A DNA stretch of 64,000 bases, from contig BDSI01000054.1 of the NCBI GenBank assembly GCA_003117195.1, positions 496,001 through 560,000 of the forward strand, given 5' to 3'. The translations under genes were made by a program, and so were the position numbers. The notes under the pieces are model-generated. The model was not told the DNA's origin and did no database searches. It saw only the letters and a program-made list of their open reading frames with translations. This stretch comes from Eudorina sp. 2006-703-Eu-15. Taxonomy: Eukaryota > Chlorophyta > Chlorophyceae > Chlamydomonadales > Volvocaceae. Positions 10,679-21,480 of this stretch are shown here, piece after piece; position 1 is the stretch's first letter, and each line of letters opens with the position of its first letter.

Positions 10679-12293
10679 TTACGCCGGGGCGCTGCGCGAG
10701 GGTGGTCGGCGGGGCTGGGCAAGAGCCGTAGTTCCCCCGCGGCCGAGAGAGCCGCCAAGGCGCACCCGCGGCTGTAACCACCAGGCCGAGCGTTCACGTG
10801 CGCACGCCGAGGATCCCCGGGGCATTGACCCTACCATATAATTGTGGGGGGTGCGGAGTAAGCAACCAGGGCATTCCCGACCCGACGCCCAGCCAGAGGC
10901 ACTCACGCAATCGTAGACCCATTGCGTCTGGACGGGTGCGCAACCCCACTCCCGGACCACGCGCGCCACGTCCACGGTCGTTTCGGACGCCACCAGCACC
11001 ACATCCGAGGCCGCCCCCGGCGGCAGCGGCGTGCCGCCCGGGTCCCTCTCCTCCCCCGCCTGCTGCGTTGGGTGCTGATGCGGGTGCGTGTAGAGGCCCG
11101 CCTCGTACAGGTCAGGCGCGGCGGCGGCGCCAAAAAGCGCCGCTGCCGCCGTCACCGGGGCCGCGGACGCGGCGCCGCCGCCGCCGCCGCCACCGCCCAC
11201 GCGGTGCGAGGGGCGGCGAACCAGAGTACCCCCGGCCGCCTGCAGCAGAGCTTCGAGCTCGGCTTTCGTGAATCCCCCTGAGCAGCAAGGCGAGAAGGGA
11301 CGCTGGACAGACGCGCAGACGGGTGCCGACATTGCTGGCAGCAAACATGCCCACGAAGGGGACCGGACCGGCGTGGGCATCTGGATGGCCGCTGGGGTAC
11401 CTCCCAACTGTTGCTCTGCTTGCGCGGCGCGGCGCGGCGCGGCGAGGCGAAGCACTCACCGTCGAAGGTGCCTCGCAGGTAGGTGACGCAGAACCGCAGG
11501 CCGCTGAAGAGCGGCGGGTCGCCTCGCTCCAGCCGCAGCCGGGTGATGGCCGGCGTGCCCTCGTGCACGGTATCACCCTGGGCAGCGGGCAGCGCGCGCG
11601 AGAGAGCCAACCAACCAAGAGGCCGTGGCAGCGCGGGTCGCCCGGGGGGACAGGCTGGCAGGTCAGACCCGGCCACCGAACCTGATCACCGTGTGGACGA
11701 GACCGGTAGCAACCGGGAGACCCGCGGGTCAGCCCGGCGAGGTAACACACAGATAGACGCAGGTCAGTCACCACGCGGCCGTTCCCGCCAAGCTGGACTG
11801 CGCCCGCCCCTGCCCACATCATCATCACCACCACCTTCGCCCTCATATCGTCACATGTCGCCTGAGCCGGAGAAAAAATGAGAGCACCGCGGCCGCATCC
11901 CCCACGAATGCACCAACCGCAGTGTTCTGTTCACGAGGAGGCTTCGACTGTCACCTAGGGCCCGCTGGCGGGGTCCACTTTAACCCGCATGACTATTCGA
12001 TCGCCACACGGGCACACGCGGCCCCCACGGCACCCACCCACCCACCGCCGCCTCGTAGGGCTCCTCGGACACCAGCCGACCGGCGGCCAGGCTAGCGTCC
12101 ACCCACTTCATGCCCACCACCCAGCAGCCCTGGATCACGGCCCGCAGGTACTTGATGGTGCGGCCCACCACCCGCCGCTCGGCGTTGAGGCCCACCACCA
12201 GGTGGGTCAGCTGCCTGCGGCGGGGTGGGCCCAGGCGGGGTGAGGGGGCGACTGGGTGTCCGGAGAGGGCGCCGGGTCGGGGTGGGGCGCCAA

Positions 12294-12338
<45 letters not shown>

Positions 12339-15300
12339 CGAGAGCCGCACACGCCAGAGAGCTCACGCAGTGGAAGCGCATCCCGGAGGTGCCGCGGGTT
12401 CTGTCGGTGAAGGCGGGTCGGGCCGATTGGGTCGACCGGAACACACAGGCACACAATGGCCCAGTCTTCCTTATAACACACACACACACACACACACAAA
12501 CAAACACACAATATGTGTTCTCGCGGCCCACTTATGTTTTTCACACACACAACGCACTCCTGTTCTGCCTGCCTAAGAAACACACATATATAAACGGCGT
12601 TTTGCTTGCAGGTGGGTACATTGCGATGACAACATGAGGATCGCGCGCATGCACAGCATCATGGGGTGAGCCTGCGTGGCCAAGGCAGCCGACCCGCGCC
12701 AGCTGGTAGCATTCCGCGACAATAGTGCCAAAAGCGCGCCAAAAAACAACAGCGCTCTTCCGACACCGCAGCCTTCTATTCATTATATGGGTCGGGCAAA
12801 GGGTATATTATACACGCACACGGGCAAACTTTTGGGCGCCACTCGGCCCCTCGCATATCACGCACTCCTGTTCTGCCTGCTTAAATAAAACACACAATAC
12901 ATATATAAACATATACACAACGCGTGGCGTTTTTCCGGTGCCCTTGTGCGCATCAAGACCCATCGCGGCCCTCACTCCTTCCCCACCCGCTTACGGCTGC
13001 ACGTCGTTGAGCAGCTCCAGCCCCCGGACCCGCCGCGTCAGCTCCTTCACCCTCGCGCGCTCCTCGGGCATCAGCCCGCTGGACAGGACGTACAGCGGCC
13101 GGGAGCGGCGCGCCGCTGCGCCAGGCCCCGGCCCGGACCCAAGCCCGGGCCCGCCCGGCAGCTCCGGCCCCGCCGTCGGCAGCCCCGGAAGCGCCGCGGT
13201 CGGGAACCCAGAGAGCGACCGCTCCCGGGTCTTCACCCCGCGCGTCTGCCGCTTGCCTGCGCCCACGCCGGGCGGCCGCTGCTGCTGCTGCAGTGGCTGC
13301 TGCTGGTGGTGCTGCTGGGTGTGGTTGTCCGGGTCGGGGTACGGGTTGAGCGACAGCGGCTCGGGGGAGGTGCAGCGGGGCTCGGGGCGGTGCCGCTTGC
13401 CCTGCGCCCGGTCGCGCCGCCGCCGCGCGGTGTTGCCCTGGAGGCCAGCGCCGGCCGCAGCCTGCACAGAGCACGACACAGGCAGTCCACAGGTCCCATT
13501 CTCCCCATATTGTGACGCGCTCGACATCCCAGCTGTCGACAGCGGCGGACAGCAGCCGACCGCTGCCTGCACAGCCCCCGACCGCGACGGCGCTCGCGCG
13601 CGCCATGAACGACACGACACGACATGACACGACACGACACGACACGACACGACACGACACGACACGACACGACACGACACGACACGACACGACGCGACAC
13701 GACACGACACGACGACACGACACGACGCGACACGACGCGACACGATACGACACGAATCAACACGACACGACACGACGCGGTTCCGTTGCAGTCCTGCCGT
13801 CAGGTAAGCACTGTTCTCCTGCGCCGCGTGTTGGGTTCAGCTCGGCCGGCTTGTCCGTGTCCCAAGCCCCTCACTGTCTGTCGCGAACCCAGGCGCGACA
13901 TTCAAGCAAAGCCCGGGGACACGGACCGTCGTCTCACCGCCAGGCACCACACCCGACTCACCCCTGCCTCCGGCGCGGCTGCGGCGGCTCCAGCGGCTGC
14001 AGTCGCAAGTTCCGCTTGCGCGGCTATCCCGGGCTCCGACGTCCGGCAGCGCAAGGGCGACGGCTCCGGCAGCGGCAACGCTGCGCCCCGGGTCGGCGCG
14101 CCCCTGAGCTCGCCCACGCGGCCAAGAGCGCCTGTTGGCGGGCCGGCCCCCTGACTGCACTCGAGGGCATCTCCGGGCCCAGGCTCCGCCCGCGCAGGCC
14201 CGGCGGGGCCCCCCGGGATCGGAAGCAGCCGCCCGTGTGCGGGGGCTGCGGGACCTGCGCCTCCATAACCGTCAGCAAGGCGTTCTGCAGGGCCCCGTTG
14301 GTGGTTAAGCTTGGTCAGTTGCTGGGGCGGTGGCGGCGGCGGCGACAGCGATGCGTCCTTCCGGGCTCGCTTGCGTCGTGCCCGGCAGCCCGCCTCGCCG
14401 TCCGCCTCCACCTCCTGCTCCGGACCAGCGTCCGCTTCCGGGGCGCCCCAACCCCCCGGCGCCCCACGCGCCGCTGCCTGCACCGCTCCCGCGTTGGGCC
14501 TGCAGGCCAACAGCCGCCCCGCGGCCCCGCCGCCACGATCATCATCTGGGCCCGCAGGACGGGTGCTGCAGCCATTGCCGTCGCTGGGTAGTTTCCCGCC
14601 AGGGCAGTCAGGACGCGCGCCGCCGAGCTCTGCGCGCGCACCGTCACACCGCACGCCTGGGCCCTCATATGTGAGGGCTCCGGGGCCCCGGTGAGTCCCC
14701 GCGGCTGCCGGCGGTGCCGCAGCCGAGTTCCCACCGCCGCCGGCGCCCCCGCAAACCATGTAACCGGGCGCCTCAAGGCCCAGTGCATGGTCGCGGCCGT
14801 CGCGCACGTGCTTGGACTCCGGATGCTGGTGCTGCTGGTGCTGCTGGTCCTGCTGGTGCTGCAGGGGCTGCAGGGGCTGCTGGTGCTGCAGCCGCTCTAC
14901 GGCTTCGTCCGTCGCCTGCAAGGCGGTCCCGGGACAGCCCGCCTGCTCGTCAGGCACACCCAGGGCCCCGCCGCCCGCTGGATCCGAGTCCGTGCCGTTG
15001 CGCTGCAGGGCTCCCGCACCGCTGTACGGCCCCCTCGCGGCCAAGCCGTCGGCGGCCGTAACTTCCGCGGCGGCACAGTCGCTGGGCCCCTCCCCGGCCT
15101 GTCGGCCGCGCGCCTGCGGCCGCTTCCCCTCTTCCATCGCCTCCGCCATCATCACCCGCAGCTCCTCCATGAACACGTCCACGATACTTAGCTCAAAGCC
15201 CAGCGCCTCGCGTTCCTGCTCCGTGGGCCCAGGCAACGCGGCGACACAACACAGCCACGCCGCCTCCGTGGCTGCCTCCCAGCCGCCGTCGCCCCTGGCG

Positions 15301-17679
15301 CCGCCTGCAAAGTTATTCCCGGCGTCGGCAGCAGAGTCCACACAAGCCGGGCCGCCGGGCTGGTCGCCGGAGGGGGCTCGTCCGCCACAGGCCGGCGCCC
15401 GCCCCGCCTGCCCCGTCCAGCTCAAGGGTTGTTCCAGTAGGGAATGGAAGTCGAGGTAAGCGTTGTTGACGCTGGGCGTGCTGCGCCGGATGCTGACGAC
15501 GGAACCAGGCCGCTGGCGGCCGCCGCAGGTGCCCAAGCCGGCGGCACGCCGCCCGTCGGAGAGCGTTGTGCAGCCGCCGCAGGCCTGGGAGCGCGGCTGC
15601 GGCACCAGCTGCGCGTTGGGCGTCGCAACGGGCGCCGAACCAACGCCGCCCAACGTCGCCGCCCAGCGCCCCGCGTGAGGCCCTTGACCGCCGCCGTGTC
15701 CGGTCAGCGGCGTCGACAACATCATCAACCCCGCGGCGCCCGGCTCTCCGAGTCCGCGTTGCGCCGCGCCTAGGAACGCCGTGCGGGCGCGTTGGGACAC
15801 GCCCTCCTCGGTAGCTGCGACGCGGTCCGGCCACACCGACGGCGCATCCAACGCGGCTTGCTGAACCTGCGGTGTGTCGGGCGCCGCCCAGCGCGCCCCC
15901 GCGTCGTTGCGCCCCGGCACCCGGCACCCACCCGGGTCTGTGGGTGCCATTGCGCACGCGCCGCCGGGCGCCACCGCGCCGTCGTCTAGCGCAGCGGCGG
16001 CGGCGGCCCCCCAAGCCACCGCGCGTGGGACCACATCCTCTTGACAGGCGGCTCCCTGCTCGGGCCCGCCGCGTGCGACTGCCGCCGCCGCCGCCGCCGC
16101 ATTATGCGGCACCCTCAGTCCCCTCGTCGTCAGCGCACCAGTCGGTTGAACCACCCTCCAGTGTTCCAGCAGGCCGTGCCCTGAGACGTCTGCGTGCAGG
16201 TCGGCGTCAGCCGCATCGTCGGGCTCCTCAAGCACAGGCGACAGCCCGCCGGCCCCGCCGGCACCCCGACACCAAGACCGGTGCACTGCAGGGCCCGCGC
16301 CCGCCGCCGCCGAGCTTAAATCGTCGGCGTCCGCCATCGCGCGCCGCTGACCCACATCGTGCGATGCGTCGCAAAGCTGGGGCGGTGGTGGCAACTCGTC
16401 CGCTGGAAGCCCGGAGGCGGCGATCCTAGCACCCGCTTGCAATGGGGCACGGCCGGGGCTGTGTGACCCCGGCGACTCGTAGCGGGCACTGTGCCCAGCC
16501 CCAACCCCCGCGGTCTCGCGGTCGGCTGTCGGATCGGCCGCCCCGGCCGGCTCACCGCCGGGGATGCGCCCACTGTCAGGTCCCGCCGCTTGCAGTCCTG
16601 GAGGCGCGGAGGCGCAGCAAAGGACGTCGGGGCGCCTGACTCAGTCAGATGGACGGGGGCGGATGTGGGTCGGGTAGCGAAGCGTGCGCTTCCGACGCAC
16701 TTCACTCTCACCCGTGACTCACCTAGCCAGGCACGGGGCGGCGGCAGTGGGCGGCGGGTGAGACGAGGGACAATGGGAGGAGCAGTCCGTTAAGACCGTT
16801 CAGATCGTTAAGACCGTTATCATGTAGTACGGTGGGCTGGGAGTGCAACCGATGAAAAGACAGAATTCGGGCAGTGGACGGTGAAGCCCGGGGCCGAAGG
16901 CAGTACGGCAAGGACAGTACGGCACCATCGGGGAGAGCGGTCGCATATGGTTGGGGTCCCACCGGCGACACCGAGGATCTTCTGTGTGTGCTCCACGATG
17001 GCCATCATCTGAGGGTTCGGCTTCAAGTCCCTTTTCCAGTACTTTGCTCTACATGTCGGGCATTCCGACTGGCTTATGCCGGGGCCCTCAAGCGTTGCGA
17101 TTGCACAATCACTGCGGCGGGGGAGGCAAGCGGCGTGGGCGGGCGGATGTGGCACTCCGCTGAGCAATTCCATTTGAATAAATGAATGAACGTTACAGCG
17201 GACCCCAAAGGGATCAACCATTTGTGGTCAACGCCGTCAATCTGGGCGAAATCCTTGCAACCGGGCTTCCGTATCAGGTTTGGCCGCCGTACGAACTGTG
17301 TCATGCACTCTTTCACGCAGAGAAGTGAACTGGCCAACAACTGTACAGGAAGATCAGCAGCCTGGGGTCTCCCCCCATTCCCGTCCCCAAAGCCAACGAG
17401 ATGGGTTCTCGTCAACTGTTCCACACTTACTAGCAAAACGTGTGTCCGCAGGGAAAGCTTGCAGCCTTCCGCCAGGGGTACCCGCTGGGATAGATGATTG
17501 GCAAACCGATGTGACATCCGTTGCATATGTCAGTACAGGGTTGTTGCCCCGGCCGAGCGCCTTAATACCGCCCCGCGGGGACGCAGCCAAGGGGCTTACC
17601 ACAGGGGGCAAGTGCACTCCTGCAGGAACACGCTGCAAGCTGCCTGCAGCGCCTGGATGTCTGGTATGAAAGAACACAT
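10679..17679 (-). CDS. BRCA1/BARD1: BRCA1/BARD1-type protein: N-terminal RING, long disordered middle, C-terminal tandem BRCT
   Basis: A RING E3 ligase subunit with phosphopeptide-binding BRCT repeats, acting in homologous-recombination repair in the nucleus. Exons are 17600-17679, 17431-17484, 17293-17329, 16963-17068 (or donor at 16972), 13962-16597, 12995-13461, 12046-12214, 11460-11577, 10907-11277 and 10679-10771, about 1,376 aa. The RING (24-63) has CPLC-x11-C-G-H-T-F-C and ends SECPTC, followed by the family's basic helix KRDLKPNPQMMAIVEHTQKI. The 2.6-kb exon 5 is disordered but has helical EREALGFELSIVDVFMEELR. BRCT1 starts VLSSGLMPEE (BRCA1: VVSGLTPEE) and continues THLVVGLNAERR, GRTIKYLRAVIQGCWVVG, so the Ser-Gly and Lys phosphate-binding positions are kept. 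BRCT2 has PPLFSGLRFCVTYLRGTFDG, AGGTLVRRP, DVVLVASETT and TQWVYDC, closer to BARD1/plant forms. I see no ankyrin repeats or PHD finger. The C-terminal 30 residues are the least certain part. Confidence 0.88.
12296..12338. repeat. (GGCA)n tetranucleotide microsatellite
   Basis: About eleven GGCA/AGGC units in the intron between the two halves of BRCT1 (intron 12215-12994). Confidence 0.9.
12475..12509. repeat. (CA)n dinucleotide microsatellite
   Basis: A run of about twelve CA units with slight interruption toward its right end, in the same intron of the BRCA1/BARD1-like gene as the GGCA run. Confidence 0.85.
13611..13778. repeat. (GACAC)n pentanucleotide microsatellite, about 33 units
   Basis: A nearly pure 168-bp run of ACACG/GACAC units, with drift to GACGC and one insertion toward the right end. 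It lies in intron 5 of the BRCA1/BARD1-like gene (13462-13961). It produces long spurious open frames on both strands. Confidence 0.92.
17176..17219 (-). repeat. Dispersed hairpin-tail element, copy 2
   Basis: It lies in intron 3 of the BRCA1/BARD1-like gene. The plus-strand order is AATAAATGAATGAACG, TTACAGCGGACCCC, AAAGGGATC. On the minus strand this is stem-loop, GGGGTCCGCTGTAAC and a CATT-type tail. Confidence 0.5.
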
Positions 17680-18006
17680 GGCTAGCTAGAATGGGATGCT
17701 CCTAGGTGTCTCATCGATGAGAGTGCGCTAGCAAGGTTCGGATTCCGTCCATGTCCATGGTGTAATTTAATTTAACAATGTTTGCCTTCGTAAGGACTCC
17801 ACTGTGCTACTTACTAAACTGGAAATGAAGACGCGCACGGCAACCCAACGGGCTCCGAAATCATTTCGCGCCGGTTTCATTTTTGATACCAACGCAAACC
17901 AAAGCTAAGGTCAGTTAGTATAACTTCTCCACCATTTGTGTTATCCGACTGTGCAAACGTATTTGCTGAGGACTCGAGACGTGTTCCTTGGACACTTTCC
18001 GGAACG
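17680..18006. promoter_or_regulatory. Head-to-head promoter interval between the BRCA1/BARD1-like and TFAM-like genes
   Basis: The start codons of the two divergent genes are 327 bp apart. The interval includes AT-rich DNA near 17,760-17,790 (AATTTAATTTAACAA). Both 5' UTRs and both core promoters must fit here, so co-regulation is possible. No specific factor site is assigned. Confidence 0.4.
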
Positions 18007-19025
18007 ATGCTGCTCAACTCCATTGCGCGCCGTGCACTGCGTGTGCAAGCAGTGAAACGCGCTGTTGACGCCCCTATCAACCCGAAGAAGGCGCCGGCAA
18101 AGACCAGCAGCGACAAAGCGGCGACGCAGCCAAAGGAGGACCGTTTAAAGCGTGCACCCTCCGCCTTCAACCTGTTCGTGAAAGACGTATTTCCAGTGAT
18201 AAAGAAGGCTAATCCCGGACTGGACTTCACGGGGGCGAGCAAAAAGGTTCGGGAGCAGTGGCTGCAATCGTCTCAAGAGGCGAAGGCTCCTTACGAGAAG
18301 GAGGCGGCCAAGCTCAAGGCCATTGTCGACGCGAAACGAGTGAGAATGCGCGCTAGGCTGCTGTGTTCTCACTCGGGTTTGGCGCAGTTGAAGATACCCG
18401 GTTGCGTGCCTTTGATACCCCGTTGTTGTAAGCCACTGTGGAGGGTCTTTGCCATCTTGGCTGCCTCTTCAAGCCCCAGTCCTTGGCGGACAAAAAGGCG
18501 TTGATCATCGCAGAGGCCCTCCAACCCTTGGTCATTCTGCGTTGCCACGCCTCAATGTCCGTCAACCCAGCCCGCATGGCTTTGTAGCGCATCACACGCG
18601 CGTGCACTGGCCTCCCGGCGAGTTCCGCAGTACCCTGAACCAACCTCCCAGGCTGGTGAACCGTAGGTAGGAGCAAACCTCACCACGGCCCATCAAGTGC
18701 CCGAAGCCAAAGTAGCGATAACCAACGTCATTGTCCAAATAATTACTGACAACACCCCATGCGCCTGCCCGATGGCCGCGTCCACCCGTTGCAGGCCGAG
18801 GAGAAGGCCAAGGCCAGGCCGCCAGGCTCCTACATTCTGTTCGTCAAGAAGAACCGCTCGTCCGTTGTGGCGGCGAACCCGGGGAAGACCGCCATGGAGG
18901 TCGGTAAGCTGCTGGGCCAGATGTGGCGACAGCTGCCAGCCGAGGAGCAGCAGAAGTACAAGGAGGAGGCTCAGGCGCTGCTGGCAACCTGGAAGTCCAC
19001 GCATGGCGCCGCAACCTCTTCCTAA
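18007..19025 (+). CDS. Two-HMG-box protein with mitochondrial-type presequence (TFAM/Abf2-like)
   Basis: Two exons, 18007-18339 and 18795-19025 (donor CGA|GTGAGA, acceptor TTGCAG|GCC, phase 0), give 187 aa. The N-terminus MLLNSIARRALRVQAVKRAV is Arg-rich, lacks acidic residues and is amphipathic, as in a mitochondrial targeting peptide. Box A (about 52-110) reads KRAPSAFNLFVKDV, then ASKKVREQWLQ, then APYEKEAAKLKAI. Box B (about 118-180) reads RPPGSYILFVKKN, then VGKLLGQMWRQLP, then QQKYKEEAQALL. Two boxes, small size and a presequence match TFAM/Abf2 organisation, which suggests packaging or transcription of mitochondrial DNA. A plastid or nuclear HMGB protein is the alternative. The frame stays open upstream of the ATG to about 17,940, but the ATG at 18007 gives the cleanest presequence. 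Confidence 0.83.
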
Positions 19026-20004
19026 TGCATCCCTTTGGCAGGTCGGGAGCACGCGCGGCGTGTTTTGTTGCCGTTTTCCTTTGACAGGCGCGCTGCTGCC
19101 TGAGTAGAGTTTACAGGCAGGGCCTGTGGGGCGTCAGTTCGGCTCGGGGACGCGCTGCAGCCTGGGCTTGGGCCGTGGGGGCCGCAATGAACTCCGCGAT
19201 GGACAAACGCAGGTGGCAAGCAGGCGGACGATTGGCGCAGGTCCTTCACGACACGACGCGGTACAGCTACGATACGGACTGTGAAAGGAGGACACGGGCG
19301 GCGCAACGGGGTGCCGATAATCGACCGGCGGTGCATTGAGCGTGGCATTTCGCACCCCGCGCCTTTGTGAAGTGCGCGTGTGTTATGGCGTTGTATTAAT
19401 TCGTTTTGATAAGAGTCAACGTTATTAATAGTTCACCTAACCGCTGCAAGCCGTTGCACTTCGGCTGACGAGTTCGGCGCAAGGCATGGCGTGGGACTTG
19501 CCAGCGAATCTGAGAGGCAACACGACATGAGAACGTTGTTTTCAATGCCACGTCCTGTTGTATAAAACCTCATCCAGGTCGAAGGAGGCTCGTTGTATTC
19601 TATGAGCCATTGGGATACCAGTACACGCGGCACGGTTGCTTGCACTCGTGATGCTTGTAGTCTTCTGATTATATGATGGTAACGCTCACGTTGGCGCCTT
19701 GTACGACCTGTTCCCAACGGTTGTCGTTGCGGTAGCGTGTCAAGTTGTAAACGGACGATATGTGCTGCATGAGGTCACTGGACCCGTCACATGGCTTCCT
19801 GACGTGGGTGCGCCCCAGCTATTCAGTACACGCCGCATGGCAACCCTCTCACAGCGACATGACACAATGATATTTGACAATTAATCACAGCCCGCCATGG
19901 GGGCCGTCCCGCCGGACGGACAGCGACCACCGCAGGGCAAGTTGCTTACAGCCCGGCTACAGGCTCTCAAAACGTGCGGCGTAAACCCGTCAAATGCAGA
20001 TTGT

Positions 20005-20037
20005 GTGTTCGCTGCAACATTCATTCATTCATTCATG
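20005..20037 (+). repeat. Dispersed hairpin-tail element, copy 3 (tail end only)
   Basis: The plus strand reads GTGTTCGCTGCAAC followed directly by four CATT/ATTC units. It is the only copy in plus orientation. The hairpin stem is degraded. Confidence 0.45.
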
Positions 20038-20180
20038 CCAAGCACTTGAGTAACAACCAGGCTGGGTTCCGCGATAACATCGCACAGATACACGCGTCAG
20101 GGCCCGGGAGGGGGACGCAATCTTGGTTCTTCGTCCGTGAGCGCAGCGAGGCGGATACGCATTTGCCTACCGACAATTCT

Positions 20181-20221
20181 AATGATGTTGCAGTGGACCC
20201 CGCGGGTCATCGGTGACAGCC
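20181..20221 (-). repeat. Dispersed hairpin-tail element, copy 4
   Basis: The plus strand reads AATGATGTTGCAGTGGACCC, then CGCGGGTCATCGGTGACAGC. It contains a GACCC/GGGTC stem and is very close to copy 6 at 40801-40850. Confidence 0.6.
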
Positions 20222-20924
20222 GCAGCTTCCTCACCACATACTGCAGTAACGAAACCGCGCCACCGTGGCGCACCGGACAGGCTCCACAAGTGCACCGAAG
20301 CACACCCCGCACCCACTCTACCAAGGAACCACCCCGTTTCTGAGGACCGTCCATAGCCAGGGATAACGCCCGCTCAGGGGGAGTTAGCCACCGGGGGCCC
20401 CCTATTAGAGAACCACCATCCCAGCCACGACAGGATCTCGTCTCCGGCGGTGGCCCGTAGTCTTGGAAGGCGACGGGGGCTCGCGGGCCACCCTCGGGGG
20501 CTCACGAGCCACCCACCGCTATGCCGCTTGAAAGGTAATCGGGCCGGATTGGTGTGAAACGTAGGCGCACACGCCGGTCTCATTACTGCTTCCGTTGCAT
20601 TGCGGAAGGACCTCGCCGACTGCCAGGCGATACTTGACCGGAAATGGCCTTTGTGAACGTTTCTCAACACAGTACAACTGAAAGGCCAACAACGGGACAG
20701 GCGATTGCGAGGTGGCGGAGCCAGCGGAGCAATGATGGCGGCGCCGATTGTATCAACAGTACCAATGGTACGAACCGTTCGGTACGGTTCAGTGGGGGGT
20801 ACCTCTCACCAAGTGGACACTGAGAAGCGGACGAGCAGGCCTATCAGGCGCCCTAACTTGGCAACCGCAACGAAGATGCGCGAAGCAAGCTCCTCAGCTG
20901 CGGATGCTGCCTAGCTTTTCACAC

Positions 20925-21195
20925 CTGCTAGGGTTATTCTGTCCAGAAATTCATGGTTTGGATCCCGGCTCCCTACCCGCCATGTGATTCGGCGGGTCTG
21001 GTGCGGTTTCCAGGAGAGGCAATCAGCGGGCGATCCTGGCGCATGTAACCTGGTGTGTTGGCCGGTATGGCTGCATGAACCCCTCCCCCGCGGGTGGTGG
21101 AGGATGGGTGCGCAGTCCTTGGTTGGGTTTGATACAATTAGGCGCCTACGAGCTATCTGGGCCCGTTGGAACACCCTCGGGTCCACCTTGTAACG
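20925..21195 (+). repeat. tRNA-derived SINE-like repeat, copy B
   Basis: Reverse-complement homologue of copy A. It shares the tail CCACCTTGTAACGGTTAC, the block GGTTCATGC (complement side), CTCTCCTGGAAACCGC and the motif GACAGAAT next to the degraded B box (GGTTTGGATCCC). It carries small insertions relative to copy A, so the two are old, independent insertions. Confidence 0.6.
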
Positions 21196-21431
21196 GTTAC
21201 TACTACTTTCTCCAACACGAGCCAACTGTTTGTCCCACTCACAACTGTCCTCAGATCTGGGTTCTTTCTCACCCAAGTCGCCATAGCCGCATGCGCACGA
21301 AGAGGCGCGGTGGCTTGCCGCGGTGGCCAATACTCGCGATCGCCAGGAGGTTAGTTTGATCGATTCAACAAATTGTACTTCATCAACATGAGATAGAATA
21401 TGGCAATCCCAGGCATCATGCTTTTGTCCAT

Positions 21432-21480
21432 TTATAAGTAAATTTGTTGCAGTGAACCTTACGGGTCACCGGTAGTTTGC
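21432..21480 (-). repeat. Dispersed hairpin-tail element, copy 5
   Basis: The plus strand reads AAATTTGTTGCAGTGAACC, then TTACGGGTCACCGGTAG. It is alignable with copy 4 for about 50 bp, including the downstream CAAGTCTCCTC / CAGCTTCCTC block. Confidence 0.5.

Noticed and set aside
12953..13773. Open frames of about 260 aa rich in CRVVS
   Set aside because: They are translations of the GACAC pentanucleotide array running into BRCA1/BARD1-like exon 6; the array is intronic.
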